A stretch of 64,000 nt of DNA from Tetrapyrgos nigripes (GCA_013368315.1 JAACJM010000011.1:806001-870000); one strand, 5' to 3'. Positions 43,960 through 57,100 are shown, counted from the stretch's first letter. Notes: generated by a model not told the origin, from the sequence alone. Numbers and translations: made by a program.

Positions 43960-45250
43960 TAGATTATTCCAATGAGAACTGCCCAGTAATACCCAGCCTG
44001 TATTTGCTCACCGAAGATTAAGATCCTGAAGTCAGTTTACGACCTAAATGGATGGCAAGAAGATGGTGCTGGAAGAACAGGACGAAGCTGACGGCATTAC
44101 AAATCTAGTGTAGTACGTTTTCAGCACTAGTGGCATCGTTGGAAGCATCAGGCCCTTGTTCTGGATGACATGCACTCAAACTAAACTGAGGAAATGTAAA
44201 AGGCCCAGCACGTCAGTTTTGCACAGCATCTTGGCGTCTACGCCCAGTCAAAAACGACGCCGGCCACAACCGACTATAACAGACCACTTCCGAAAATCTA
44301 GCTCCTGCCAACTATTTCGGACGTGGCCAGAAAGACGTCGGAAAATGACCCTATACCGGATTTGCTTCTGGCTATTTCCGGCTATTTCTGGTCACGTCCG
44401 GGCAAAAAGGTGAGGATGTGTCAACGACGCCTTTCGGACCAGGTCAGATAGAAATGATCAGAAATTATCTACTTTTATTCCATTTCGTACTATTGTACAT
44501 CTTTTCTACTAAAGTAAGCTATACAGACACCTTCTGACACCCGCAGACGCTGTCCCATCTAAAAAGTCGAATGTCCCCAAGCCCAAATGAACAAACTGAA
44601 ATAAACGAATTAGCAACGCAAAGTAACTGCAAGAGACCAGGGAAACGTACCTTCGGTGACTCTGCAAGTACATCAATCTGCCAATCACACATGCACGTCG
44701 ACCTTCGCATAACTACAAAGTCAAAAGAGACTGAGCAGAGATACATGTTGAGAGCAGACACACACGTACCTCAGATTTCAAATGACATGCATATACATCA
44801 CTCGCTCGGGCTCCTAGAAAGACAGAGGAAGGAATTTGGGCCAATGGTACGAGTGTCATCTAACATGAAGACACACCTGGAAACCCCTGGAAGATTCTAA
44901 TGATTCTCGCCCAGAACGGAACATCACTATACATGCTTGCGAGGGGCAACGACGCAAAGTTCCGTGGTAATTCGCTGACGCGCCGATATAGTCGTTATCT
45001 AGTGAGAAGGTGTTGCGACTCGCCATGCAGTGATCCGGGGGAGAGGAGCGAGGAGGCGAGAGTGGAGAAGGGAGGAGAGACGGGGAAGATGGTGGTGGTT
45101 GCGGTGACAGTTGAGTTGGGCGAGAAAGTTTGGGCAGCGTGACGTCGATGACGTCGGTGATTAGCCGTAAGGACCACCGACAGGACGCTTGGGTTCCAAG
45201 CTAGTCTCTACTAAAATTATACTCGAAATGACTTGAAAAGCGGTGTGGAA
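43960..45250. other. Intergenic, no gene recognised
   Basis: Holds the end of duplicated segment B (similarity to segment A ends near 44241). After that comes a stretch with repeated TTTCCGGCTATTTCTGGTC-like words (44360-44400) and low-quality short frames. Nothing here supports a gene call. Confidence 0.5.
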
Positions 45251-45254
45251 GTTG

Positions 45255-45353
45255 TCGGTACAACTCCTCTAATTCTCGAGCTACATTCTCGAGGCCCTTG
45301 CTAATCGAGTCAGTCTATGACCATAAAAGATGCTCGTTCTGCTTACTGGCCAT
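45255..45353 (-). pseudogene. Duplicated first exon of the 36.5-38.15 kb gene
   Basis: Minus-strand MASKQNEHLLWS-stop-TDSISKGLENVARELEELYR, corresponding to MPSKQNEHLSRSWTDSISKG in the parent. TGG has become TAG. It is the end of the 38055-40080 duplication and has no following exons. Confidence 0.75.
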
Positions 45354-45399
45354 AAGTTAACAAACCGTGCAAGTGTCTTTAACAAACCGCTGAAAACGA

Positions 45400-47600
45400 A
45401 GTGAAACGTTGTTGCGAGCGTTACATAATCCTTTGGCCCTCGCGAATTGATGGACGGTATACGCGTCTTTCTCTCGTTCTCCAATATCAATGGCATCTCA
45501 AGTAGACTTCAAGCTTCAAGCCTCAAGGCAACTGTTCATGGCTGGTCTGCCTCATCACCTAATCCACAAATATCTATGACACCATCATCAAGGCCATAAC
45601 TCAATCATTTGCTGTCCTTGCTACGTTGTGGATTTTGCAGGATACAACCTTACAGGTCTCAGAGGGACTACTTGGAGAAAACTGGGGGACCACCACTCAG
45701 TGCGTCTTTTTGCTTTCATTCTACTATTGTTCAGTAGACCTAACATCCCTCCATTTTCCGACACCTTCTACTACGGGAACCTTCTGTCTCAACCACCGAG
45801 ACCCTTGATCTCTCCCAACTCAGATTCTTCTCCTCGCCAACGGCTCAAGGTGCTTCTCTGACACCTTAACTTTCTCCCAGACGCACAGTCGGAGTCCTAG
45901 CCAGACCTGCCAGGATATTTGCTGCAACCCGGCCGTCTGTCTTCTACTGGGCCAGACATCACACGTCCGCTTACGCGTCGGCACCTACCTCTACCTCCAT
46001 CCCTAACTTTACCACTGCCTCTATCCCTCTATCTCCTTGCGCTACCAAGATGGTTTCGGCCCAACTTGGCTCTGCCTTCTCTCATACCATAACAAAGAGA
46101 GGCCGCCTTACTCTATCCCTACGATACTTTATTCTCCAATCCCCTCATCGTCCATGACGACTCTCCATTTTCTATCTCATTTGGAAGTGCAAACTCGCGC
46201 AGACGTTCTCGTCGTCCTCCTCATATGTGCACCCATTTTACGGGAGCTTTTCAGGCTCGGTGATTTATTCCGACGAATCAGCGTTTTCTGCTGGTCTTGA
46301 TGGTAAAGGAGGTAGTTTGTCGAGTGTTTTACAGCGCAGAACTCTCACCGTCGGCTTCGCTCTTTGCTCCCCAGCCAGAGGCTGAAGTCCTGGAGAAGAT
46401 TTGGGAGAAGGAGCCGAGGAAGGCGATTGGAAAGGACGAATGACGTAGAGGAAATCCTAGAAGGCTACGAGTTTGATTTGGACGTGCTGGTCTTACGCTG
46501 GTGCTATCAATGTCAAGGCTGCCATTTACCGCCGACCACATTGTCGGTGCCCATGCTGAAGGAGATGGGAAGAGTGACGAAGACCATGTCACCGGAGAAC
46601 CTCATCCTGCCTCTACAATCTGCTCCTGCCTTTACCGACCCATTCTTCTCGCCATTACATCCTACCACTTGGGCACAGAATGATGCAGGACAGGCTGTGC
46701 TACATCCATGTTACTACACAGGTAGCCTTCGCCAACACCAACGCAGACCGCTCCATCGTCGTTCCACCTTCGTTTTACCCCTTGGGACGAAGGCCCTCCA
46801 ACCCAATGGTCTTCGTCGACTCTGGAGCCTGTTCCTCCCTCTCTCAAGATCAAAGTACCGGTTGTCCCACTCTGCTACTATCTCGTATTCCAAGTTGGTC
46901 GGGGCCGGGTCGAAATTGGGAGGTGGTTGGGATAGAGGACAGATGTCTAGTGAACTCGAGTTGCTGTCCCAGGCTACCACCACCTCATGTCCTTTCTTCG
47001 CGTTCTACACCTGCCGGGCCGTTTTCAGAGGTCGTATTGGCTACACCTGTCGCACCTGCCACCTCAGTTTTTAACTTCTACTCGTCTAGTGGACAGTGGA
47101 GCCTGGAAGGGCTCGTGCCGGCTTTGACGAAGTACAAGGAACGCGTAGTAGTGCAGTTGGTCGTTTCTCCCATTCCGAGGAGGGGCCAGTGTCGTCTTCA
47201 ACTCAGTCTTTTGACGTTGACGTTGACGTCGATGGGATGGAGAGAGCAGATGGAGACGGGATTATGAGCATTTCTGCTACCAACAGGCATGACTTGGCTT
47301 TCACCATCGGTGGCGGTGGTTCGCCGGGTGTCACCGTCACGGTGTCGGCCATGCGAGCACCGGGGTTGGCGTTACTGTTTGTTCTTGAGGCAGAGGCTGA
47401 CCTGAAGAAGATTATGGAGGAAGACGAGGAGTAAATCGAGGGTTTGGATGGGTAGGAATTTGGCTTGAGAGGCATTGGCATTAGGCTAGGAGGAAGGGGA
47501 TTCTGATTAGGAATGGCCCTGGAGAGAAGACGCTCTACCCGATCTGGCGAGACCCTGCTTTCTTGCATAGACAGTACTCTGTCGCGCATACGCATACAAA
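45400..47600 (+). repeat. Dispersed repeat family R1, copy 5
   Basis: Duplicate of copy 4 with an extra block at about 45545-45860. Recurrent peptides are VEEILEGYEFDLDVLVLRW (about 46448-46505) and LFVLEAEADLKKIMEEDEE (about 47378-47434). Several 110-240 codon frames exist but do not correspond between copies, so I do not call genes. Confidence 0.5.
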
Positions 47601-48754
47601 ATTAATCGATTTTTAAAGTCTAATTATTGCGGTACGTGTTCTTTGGAGTCACTACCTCACCACTCCTCTATGCATCAGCCTACTTTCCTTCTTTCTTTTT
47701 CACACATCTATGTACAAACTATAAGTCGCTCATTCTTTTCGTAGAACCGTCCGAAACGACTACTTCTCCAAACCCCTCTCCAAAGGAATTCTAGATGGGG
47801 AACCTCTTAACCTGTTTTACCGCTCTGCCTTTTTCACGTCAGGTAGAGATGACTAGGCAGATTGGGACGGAAGTAGAGAGCTTGATTTTGAGAGATTGGA
47901 TCAAGTTGGAAAGACCCGTGTGTTGGGGCAGGGTGCGGTAGGCGGTCGGGTGGATAAGATACTGTGTTTAATCGGGTGCTGAACGGACAGGAATAGCAGG
48001 GTGTGTGTGCGTGTGAAACGATAAGTATATAGCTCAGATACTACCTCTGCCTAGACGACGTTGACGATTATTACTCAATCGTTTGGCTGCTTTTGTCATT
48101 CATCTTTCTCTCAATATAATATATAGATACATTGACAGTAGTGCGCTTTCTAACTATCAAGGCTATCTGTTTTCAATTGTGGGTCACAAAAGCGTCCTCG
48201 TCGAAAAGCTTGCAAAGACAACGTACCGATACCCAGGGGGTACATATACCTAAGTATGAACCATTCTGCAGATCCGCAGAGTATTAACATCAACACGTAT
48301 TATAAACAAGCACCACTGTGCACAGCACAGCGAACGAGAAAGGGAATGCACAGGGAATGGGCAAATTGCAATGACATAGAAGAAATAGAACGGAGCTACT
48401 CACATCTGGCCAGCCTTCAATCCTGACGATCCCAACGCCGGGCTTACTCATGCTGCCCTGATCCATAATCATATAGGAGCAACAGGCTTTTGGCAGCTGA
48501 AGGGGGCAGGGTCAAGGATACGACTGGCAGCACAAGCACAAACCGAAAGAAACACGAGAATGCGAACGCGACAGCACAACAACGCAAGCGTCAAGATTCT
48601 GAAAATGTTCTCTACGGAATCAGAACGCAAATGGTCTGGGTCCAGGGGGGAGGCGGAGAAGAGGCACGCCGAGGGAAAGCGCGGGGAAGAGGAAAATAGA
48701 ATAAGGACGAAGCAAGAGTGGCGAAGGAAAGAGAAGTGGGAAGGGAACCCTCGG
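47600..48754. other. Intergenic, no gene recognised
   Basis: Contains a short TG-rich tract (47999-48016) and AT-rich sequence near 48116. Open frames are short and unconvincing. Confidence 0.5.
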
Positions 48755-50151
48755 TACATCAGCAAACTCGCAACTGTATGGAAGGTATGGAGGGTATGGA
48801 GGGTATGGGGCCCATACCTTTTCATACACATTTTGCCAAAATCTCGTCAAAATGTTCCATACATATTTTGTATGGAAGTATGGGTCAGTATGGGTTAGTA
48901 TGGGTGTATAGACAAGGTAAGGACATTCTCAGTCTGACAAACCCTTGCCTTTGTGAAGCACGTAGTAGCTCTGCAGCGACCAAGCAGCAACTGATACGGA
49001 TGTCATTGTCGTTAGTAACAGGAAGTTGTCGATGACTCACCATCACCATTGGAGGTTACAAGACTTAAATGATTCAGTAAGTTGAGTGCAGGAACGAGGA
49101 AGTACAAGAAATCAATATCTGAATTGTAATCAAGAAAGTTGTACCTGTCGACGACGTTCACGATGAGCGCTGGGCCTGGAGCGCCTTGTAGTTGTAGTGC
49201 CCGCAGTCAATGACCGTGAAGCGAGCGCCAAGAGGTGATGTGTCGCGGTCACGGGACTGATTTTAATCGGAGCTGGAAAATTTTCATGATCAAATCGACG
49301 CGAAAACGTTGGTTTCTCGCACCCTTTCTTTCCTCAACAACATCGTTACTCAGCGTTTCTTTTGCCCTCCACCTCTATCTCGTCCGCTATACTGCACGTT
49401 CTGGGGCTGCGTCAAGTCTCTTCGTCAATCATTGTTGATCCTCAAGGGAAGTATGGAATGGAATGATTGAGGTTGTCTGCCGGTGTCTGTCTTCATGATG
49501 AGTCGTCACATCTCAATTCGTCCGCATCTTTAGCTGACCTGCTATGTGTTCTTGCAGTATTTCATCTCTTTATAGCCCAGGTGTGTCATTCATCCTCATC
49601 TCTATCCAGTTTATGACTGATGCTGTCCCCTCTCAAGCTCTAGTTGTCATCTCAGGTTCTATCATTGTATCTAGGTTCGTATTTTTTCGCTTTCGTGTTG
49701 TTCGCTACTGAAACATGTTCTTCCCTTAGCCTTTCGTCTATAGGAGCTGCATGACTGCGATTGGATGTCGGAATGTAGGAAGGTTGTGAGCGGTATTAGG
49801 CTTGACAGCGAGTTAGTCAGTGGCTTGGTGTTCTGGAGGCATTCGGTTGATACATAGATATTATGTTATGTACATAGTCTACTGCTGAATATATTTTTTT
49901 ATCCCTCCTTCGCTTTAGTATTGAGTGAGCAACAACAATGGCAATGCCGACGACGAAGGAACAGCAGTGGTGCATAGATCAGGTATGGATGTGGGTATGG
50001 CTGTGGGTATGGATGTGTATGGAATACCCTCATACCAGTTCCATACACATGTATGGGATTTATGTACCCCCCCTCTGCTCCATACACGTATAATTTGGTA
50101 TGGGAGGTATGGTCCCATACCTTCCATACCCGTTGAGAATTTGCTGATGTA
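48755..50151. mobile_element. Candidate 1.4-kb element with inverted ends rich in GGTATGG
   Basis: The left end TACATCAGCAAACTCGCAAC then TGTATGGAAGGTATGG is mirrored on the right by CCATACCTTCCATACCCGTT and GAGAATTTGCTGATGTA. Both ends continue into clusters of GTATGG/CCATAC words (48777-48910 and 49983-50130). No target duplication is obvious beyond a possible TA. The interior shows a weak frame around 49261-49437 and nothing recognisable. Confidence 0.5.
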
Positions 50152-50256
50152 GAGAAGAAATGGGGAAGGAATTTCGACTACTGCGTCCTTTTATAAAAGC
50201 TTTTCGGTGTTCGCCAACTACCTATGTAGTACAACATATAATCGACGCTACTGCTA

Positions 50257-52355
50257 CTACATAGAGACATCCGAGTGAGATGAATCCGGCCATCCTACAA
50301 CGACATACTCCGTATCATCCAAATTATTAGTATATAATTTGCAAAACGTGGCAACGTACAACCTTTGCCTTTTTCCTTCATCCCCTTCTGGACCTTGAGC
50401 CAAAACTCCTTGAACAGCATCCGAACTTTTCCAAGTGTCCTCCGGTACCATCCTACGTGCAACGTCTGCTGTAACGACTTCACGCTGCATTGGGAAGGAA
50501 TTGTAGTGGTGGATGTGGACGAGAAGCTGTTGATCCGACTTGGAGGGATGTGAGGGATTCGCTTTACGGTATGCATCTTCGCTAGCAAGAGTATTTTCTT
50601 CTTCACGCCGAATGTTTTCCTTGATCAACCACATTCGAAAGTGTTTGTCGCGATCGTCCAATGGAGGAATTTCGATTGCTCCTGGCGAAAAGATAATCGT
50701 AAATAACGTTAATAGCTCGTAATAACATGAAGATTGGACAAATTTCAAAGGAGACTCACTTGTAAGTTCCTCATGCGCCTTCAAACATATTTCTCGATGA
50801 TCCTCCCAGTCGACTCGGAGCTTTTGGCATCTCTCATTGCAATAATATGCCTCCTGACAACGAGAGCACCGGTACATTTTCATCGGGACGTGTGAGTTGT
50901 TACACCGTGGACACTGTCATATATTAAATTCAGGTCAAAAAGGAGTTAGCAGAACATACGTACAGGTCTCTGAGCTTCCAACTCTTTCCAAAGATCCTTC
51001 AACGCATGACGTTCTCTGATCGCGTCCTTGAACTCTGTCCACCGAGTCTTCACATTCGCTGGACATCCAGGCCACTCTAGACAGAGCTGCTCATACCCTC
51101 GAGCCTCAATGACCGAAAATGATTTAGCTAAAACCCTCAAAATCGTGAGCAAAGTGGAATGCAAACCAATGGTTTCCAAAGCCTTGAACCAAAGGCTTTG
51201 CAGGTGCGCTAGATCACTCGGATCCGAGCCCGATGATGTAAATGGTGTATTACGAACATCGAAGAATAACGGTACTCCCCAAAGCTGAGATAGGAGAAAT
51301 CGGTTTTCGAGGAATTCGACAATAACAATAGGTCCTCGTTTGCAGGTCATTTCAGTGAAGAATAAGTAGGATTGCACGAAACAGTGTGTTGTTTCTGGTT
51401 GATATGAGAGGAGCTTTCGTAATAGGATCATAAACCGGTATATCGCTTGACGAGAGAGCATGATTAATCGAAGTTTTCGAGAATAACTGGATGTATGAGT
51501 GAAAACACCCAAAGCAGATTCTAGATGCTTATAGTTGAGATTGCTGACGAGAGGAGATTCAGCACATGTAATAAGGCCTTGTAATGCCACAGAAGCAAAG
51601 TCGGAGTGGGTTTCTTCAAGTGCGTCCTAAAAGGTTCCAATGGGACTCACAACAAGAGCCTCGGGAGAGATTGGTAATTTGTAGCTGCAAAGCTGAATGT
51701 TCTTAACCACTGACCCGGTTATGGAAGATATCCAACTCCGCAATCAAGACGTATAGGAATGCGATCAGCGGCATGGCTTTGGGACTGAGCACATCGTCAG
51801 GGATTCGTTTGGGGAGTGTAACTGCGTGGAGGAGTTTCTAGACAGTGGTAAGAAGCGAATCCTGGAATTCCTGGCCTTGCTGATCATAGATGGGAGATTT
51901 GAGATATCCATCCACCAGGAAAACCAACCACGTCCAGATTTGTGGCCAACGTCTCTGAAGGGATCCACGCATCTTGGTATCACTGATACTGTTCCCTCCA
52001 AGTCCGACAGCTCCATTAGCAATACCAAGCAAAGAGTGTGTGGCCAAACGATGAGATTTGGGAGGTGGGCTTGTGGGAGATACAGATTCTGTTGGCTTGG
52101 ACGGAAGAAACGACATGAAAATGGGCATAGCACTCCAGAAGATATTGGAAGAGCGCATAGACTTGTCTCCCAAGTCTTCGAGAGCCTTTGCAGATCTGCT
52201 TCTTGCACTGGTTTTGAGAGACTGTAGACACCTCTGAGCGAGTATCCGATGGCATTATGAAGAAGACTGACCTCCAAGGACATGATAAACTGTTCAAGAC
52301 ATGGAATGTCTAGGTGGCTATACACTTGAAGCTTCTGCCAATCAAGTTCAAACAT
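50257..52355 (-). pseudogene. MYND-type zinc-finger protein, full-length but with stops
   Basis: Starts MFELDWQKLQVYSHLDIP; a 50-bp intron precedes SLKTSARSRSAKALEDLGDK. The long central region (LLGIANGAVGLGGNSISDTK .. SLWFKALETIGLHSTLLTIL) is the conserved N-terminal part of an agaricomycete MYND family. The finger follows an intron at 50963-50914: CPRCNNSHVPMKMYRCSRCQ then EAYYCNERCQKLRVDWEDH and REIC, with the expected Cys/His spacing. A C-terminal region runs to 50257. Compared with the 19-20 kb copy, TTG has become TAG near 51838, CAG has become TAG near 51630, and 14 bp are missing near 51707, so this copy should not make full-length protein. MYND fingers bind proline-rich peptides in other proteins. 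Confidence 0.75.
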
Positions 52356-52527
52356 TCTAAGTCAAATCTGTCATCGCATCCCCTTGATCTCGTTGTCATC
52401 GTCCACGACAAGACCTGTTTTGACGACGAGGAGACCAGCTTACTCTCCTTGAAACCACCAAATCTACTGCGCCACTCTTCAAATCAACAAGCTTGTGTTC
52501 TCTGTGTTCCAAATACCTTCTAAGCTT

Positions 52528-52880
52528 TATGAAAGGGGTGTGGGCCAGTGCCACGGCGTGGCGAGTATGAGGCCATAGGTAGCTACAAACATAAAGTACA
52601 CATTTTGTTATTGAACTTCTTTATCTTCCCCCAATAAATACTAGTACATGTAGAGGAATTTTTTGTTTTTTTGTTTTTAACTGGGTCAGATAACAGAATT
52701 GAAAACTTGAGATTCAAAGCCAGCGTAGCTCCACCAATGTAATATCCAACTGTATACCCAACTGAGCACACACTTCCTGCTGGAATTTCCTCTGCTAATA
52801 GTGGAAGGGAAGATAGTAACGTAAGTGCTGCAAGGCGCAAATGAGAGCCGTTTGATGGATAGCCCGCTTAGAAAGCTCCA
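52528..52880. other. Intergenic, with a truncated R2 repeat start
   Basis: GAAAGGGGTGTGGGCC at 52531 is the R2 start block; similarity to 31387-31490 extends about 100 bp (GTACACATT..GAACTTCTTT). The rest holds nothing I recognise. Confidence 0.45.
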
Positions 52881-52959
52881 TGAGCAGCATCTGAAACGAT
52901 AGTTTGAGTCATAGAGGACAGAAAAGAAGCAAAGAAGGGAGAGGTTGGTGACAAATTCG

Positions 52960-53879
52960 GAGTTTTACTTGGATTATATCTTGTACGAGCCTCCGCCTGC
53001 TAGTGTACCTGGGGGTATGATGGGGATGTGGTTATGGTGTATACCAGGTCTATGAAAGATCTCCAGACTCAAAGTAGTACGAGTTTAGAGATTGACCTGC
53101 GGTTGAGTTTGGTCCTGGTTGGTTGACAAATGGGTCGGTGCTGACGACGAATACGCCTGGATCTTCTGTCAGTTTAAAGTTTAATGGTGCGGTGTGGTTT
53201 ACTTACATTATAGTCTCAGCGGGATGACATACTGATGCCCTTTATTTCTTTTTTTCCAGGAACTGCAATTTCGCTATACGGACAACTGAGCGGAAATGTC
53301 ACCAACACCGCGTCGTACCAATTGGATGGTCAGGCCGCAGAGGCGTTTACTCTACTGACGCCTCCCAACGCTAAAACAGACGATATTTTCATCAACCAGC
53401 CGCTGTTCAACATAACGAATTTACCCCCGAAGGAGCATACCATTGTGGTCACGCATAATGGAACTGAGGCTGGAATGCCTTTGGTTGTTGATTATTTCCT
53501 TGTTACAACTCTTACTATGGAAGAAAAAGCGTCGCTCTCTGGGTCTCCGTCGTCACTGTCGTCTACAGCTGCAGATACAGCTGCAACTGCATATCGATCG
53601 AAAGCGGGAATTATTGGTGGGATTGTGGGTGGTTTGGTGTTCATTGGACTGCTTATTAGGTTTAATTCCTTATGGATGAAGAGGCAGAGAACTCAGGCTC
53701 GAGCGAGAGCCTCCACTTTTACATCAACGTTCTCGCCATTCACAGAAGCGTCCAAGACCGGTGAAATGAATGTGCAGTATATCAAGGGAGAGGGAACAAG
53801 GATGGAGTATATCAAAGTGGATATAGTTCGAATCCCGCAAGGTACGCAACGAGACGAGGGGCTCGATATTATGAGGTAG
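52960..53879 (+). CDS. Single-pass membrane protein with extracellular beta-rich domain
   Basis: The secure exon starts after TTTTCCAG at 53260 and reads TAISLYGQLSGNVTNTASYQ .. FNITNLPPKEHTIVVTHNGT, a pattern common in agaricomycete cell-surface proteins with N-glycosylation sites (NVT, NIT, NGT). A Ser-rich stalk, one membrane helix (AGIIGGIVGGLVFIGLLI) and a basic cytoplasmic tail follow. It stops at 53877-53879. Upstream, a peptide YEPPPASVPG (about 52988 on) resembles the usual N-terminal domain, but intervening exons are not clear, so the 5' limit is approximate and the gene may be truncated. No pathway can be assigned. Confidence 0.6.
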
Positions 53880-54147
53880 GGAAACCTGAAACTTCAGCAA
53901 CGGTTTGAGGTTCTGCGTGGTAGGTTAGCTGGTACAGCTGACGGGTCATCTTTGCGGTCCATCAGGAAAACCACCCAAAAGTAATGAAGTGAGAACGTAG
54001 AGATAATTCTTGTAATCTATGAGATCAGGTAATTACTGAGTCAATATTGTAGTTAGTAAACCATTACTGACACTTATAATTGCACAATAAAGATATCTTA
54101 GCATTCTCGAGACAATAGTGAGTTTTCTATCTAGTGACGATTTATTA

Positions 54148-57100
54148 CTAGTTGAAGTTACAGTATGTACAGAGATCCCTGAAAGGATTCACAAAGAACA
54201 TTGAACACTGATCCAGCATGTTCTCGCAACTCCAGGTTGTTGGGACATTGCCTCCCCATTTCGGAAACAGGTGTGTGCTTTGCTTGATAGTCTGCAGTGG
54301 TACAACTGAAGCTTTAGGCATGCCATCACTGAGTACATCACGCTTGACACGATATAGCCCTGAAGATGCGTCGGGAAATTGAGAAAAGCTTGAGAACCAT
54401 TCAACATAAGCTAAGTGAGACGGCGGTGCGGTCGTTGCCGCTGGTGGAAATAGCTTGTCAATTCCCTGTCGTGGCAATGCAAATATGACCCTGACACGTC
54501 CGATGCATAAGCCTATCATATATTAGAGAGAAATATGGGTATATTATTCACAAAGTCACTCACCGTCTAAAAATCCATTGTTCGGGTTGTTAGCTTTTTT
54601 TCTGAATGAGTGTTGTATCAAACTGCATGCTTTGAACAACTTGATTACGGTGATTTGTCTTTCTTGGGAGCGCCTTCAAGACATCCAGTGTAGTGTCGCC
54701 GTACAAATCGGGGTTCACGAACTTGATCTGATGCCAAACAGGGACACTGTTGAATGGGAGAGCGATGAATTGAGCCATTTCCTCTTGTTCATGTGGTGAA
54801 AGATCCGGATGTGTCCATTGCGCGATAAATCTGGTGAGAGCTGGAAGGAACTTTGTTGCACCATAACCTTTTGGACCGGAATCTACCAGTTTCGGGATGG
54901 AAACCGTTTTCACCGTAGGAAATTTCGTGATTTTCTGCTGGTATGGACACCGGAGGTCAGTCAAAGTCCTTAATGCCCCAGGAAAGTCAAATTGCTGGCT
55001 GGATGTATGACTATCTGAGGGCTCTGCACCGGCTGCCTGAGAGGAGACATGCTGGGCACACCTCCAGGCAATGTAATTGGAGTGGTGAATAATCTTCTCC
55101 CTCCGTTCCAACCATTTGGTCATCTGGGAATACTCGTCTTTACGATTAGACGCTCGATATGCATCTTTCGCAAAGTCAATGTGGAGTCGTTCAGTTGTTT
55201 CTGTGTTGTAGTTGTCGGTTGTGCCGTAGTACTTGATAGCGTGGACATAATGACAGAGGAAATGAATTTTGGGGAAGTTGAAATGTGTGCACGCACTCAG
55301 AGTAATGAAGATAGATTTGTGTTGATGGAAAGTCTCCAACGACTCCTCAAGGGACTGGAGAGAAGCATTTGAATGGATAGGATAGCAGGCCAGATAGAGA
55401 AAATCAAGTAGGGATTGTGTTGCTGTGACCAGCTGACAGGACTGTTGGGTGGTCAAAGATGGTGTATCCAGCACAAGCCCAAGAAGCAAAGCACATATCT
55501 GCTTGTGCTCGGCGCCAGTCACTCGGGAGAGAGATGTAATTCCTTTATGGAAGTTACGGATGCCATGATTAAGGGGTAAACGCCGGACTCGTGCATCAAC
55601 TTCATCTTTCCCACAAATTATTGTAATCCACTCGATCAAATGCTTCATGACACCTTGGTAGAGTTGATGTAGAATGTCGGGAGTAATGGAATGGAAAATG
55701 TCGGTATATGGCAGGTCTTCCCAAAATGAATGCTGGATAGGCTTCAACCGCATGCTTGCACAGCTTTCAGTCCACTCTACTGTCCCAACAGGATGCTTTA
55801 CAGCTTCCTTTGCCTTTTGCATGCTGCAGTATGCTGCCTTGCAAGGATAATCACCCAACTCATCCTTCGGACACCTGCAGCTCACACAGTCCCTGGTATA
55901 TGTGCAAGTCACCAAGACCTGCTCCGGATAGTTGCCAACATATGCGCTGAGTATTGGATGGCCACGTCGTTTGATTCCATCACCACTTTGCATAATAACC
56001 CCCTCAACGCCATGCTTTTTCAACAGAGCACACATAGTTGACATGCATGCATGAAATAAATTAGCCATTGTGCGGTGACGAGAGGCCTTGTTCTTGATAT
56101 GGGTAAGCTTGGTTGTCGGAAGGTACCCAAGAAGAATTTGACCCTGCTGTGATGGCTTTCTGCGAATTTCTTTGGGAAGATTGCCAATTGTAAGGTAGAC
56201 AGGGTAAGCTGATTTGTTGCGGAACAGTGTGACTAGTGTCTTGTCGCTTGACAATATAACGGGCACGATGGTGGCACCAGGCTTCTGTTCCTCTAAAAGT
56301 TTCTATAAAAGAAACACTAAGTTTGAGATAATTGCACGAATAGTCTGTAATAATGAATAACTTACTTGTGTACTCCACCACCACTTTCCAGTATACATAT
56401 CATGGTACAGACGACATGTGTGGTCGGGATCAGAATAATGCCGCTCAGGAACAACACATAGATATTGAGCATGCTCCGGAGATCCATATAGTGCATAGAT
56501 ACACTCCATGATGTTGCGTCGGTATAAATCAAAGCTTTCTTCTCCAACAAGTATTTCTGTGCGAGTGAATGCGGGCCGTTGAATTGGGATTTGTGTGTCG
56601 ATAATTTTATTCAGTTCATCACTTTTGCGATAAGACAGGCCCAGAGATTCTTGAACCTGTAGTATTATGAATGAGTATTATGCAGAAATATGATGCTAGT
56701 TTTCGGACTTACCCCTTCAATATCTAGCAAATCTGTAAATGCAGTTGAGCCTGTTCCTCGCATCTTTGCCCATCTCGCAATTTCCCAGTCCATCCGAGAT
56801 GTGAACGGTGCCCAAATATTCTCATCACTGCCATTGATTTGAGATTGATATCGTCGAAAACCATCCGAAGAGTCGTGCATCAGGTTAATTGGATTGGAAT
56901 CTGGTAGTGGAGTGCCAGCTTGGCCGCCAAAAGACTCGATATAGATGTCCTTGCGATGAGAAGGGAATGATTGGATAGGTGATTTTTTCTGCCGTTGAGC
57001 ATAACCTGCAGCCTCTTCATCGACTTCCATGACATCATCCTCTACAGACACTGATGGTCTCGGACGTTCATGCATTGCCTCATGCTCTGGAGCTGGAGGC

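Noticed and set aside
46364..47267. Overlapping 236- and 195-codon plus frames
   Set aside because: They are in repeat R1 copy 5, and the corresponding frames in copy 4 are broken at different points.
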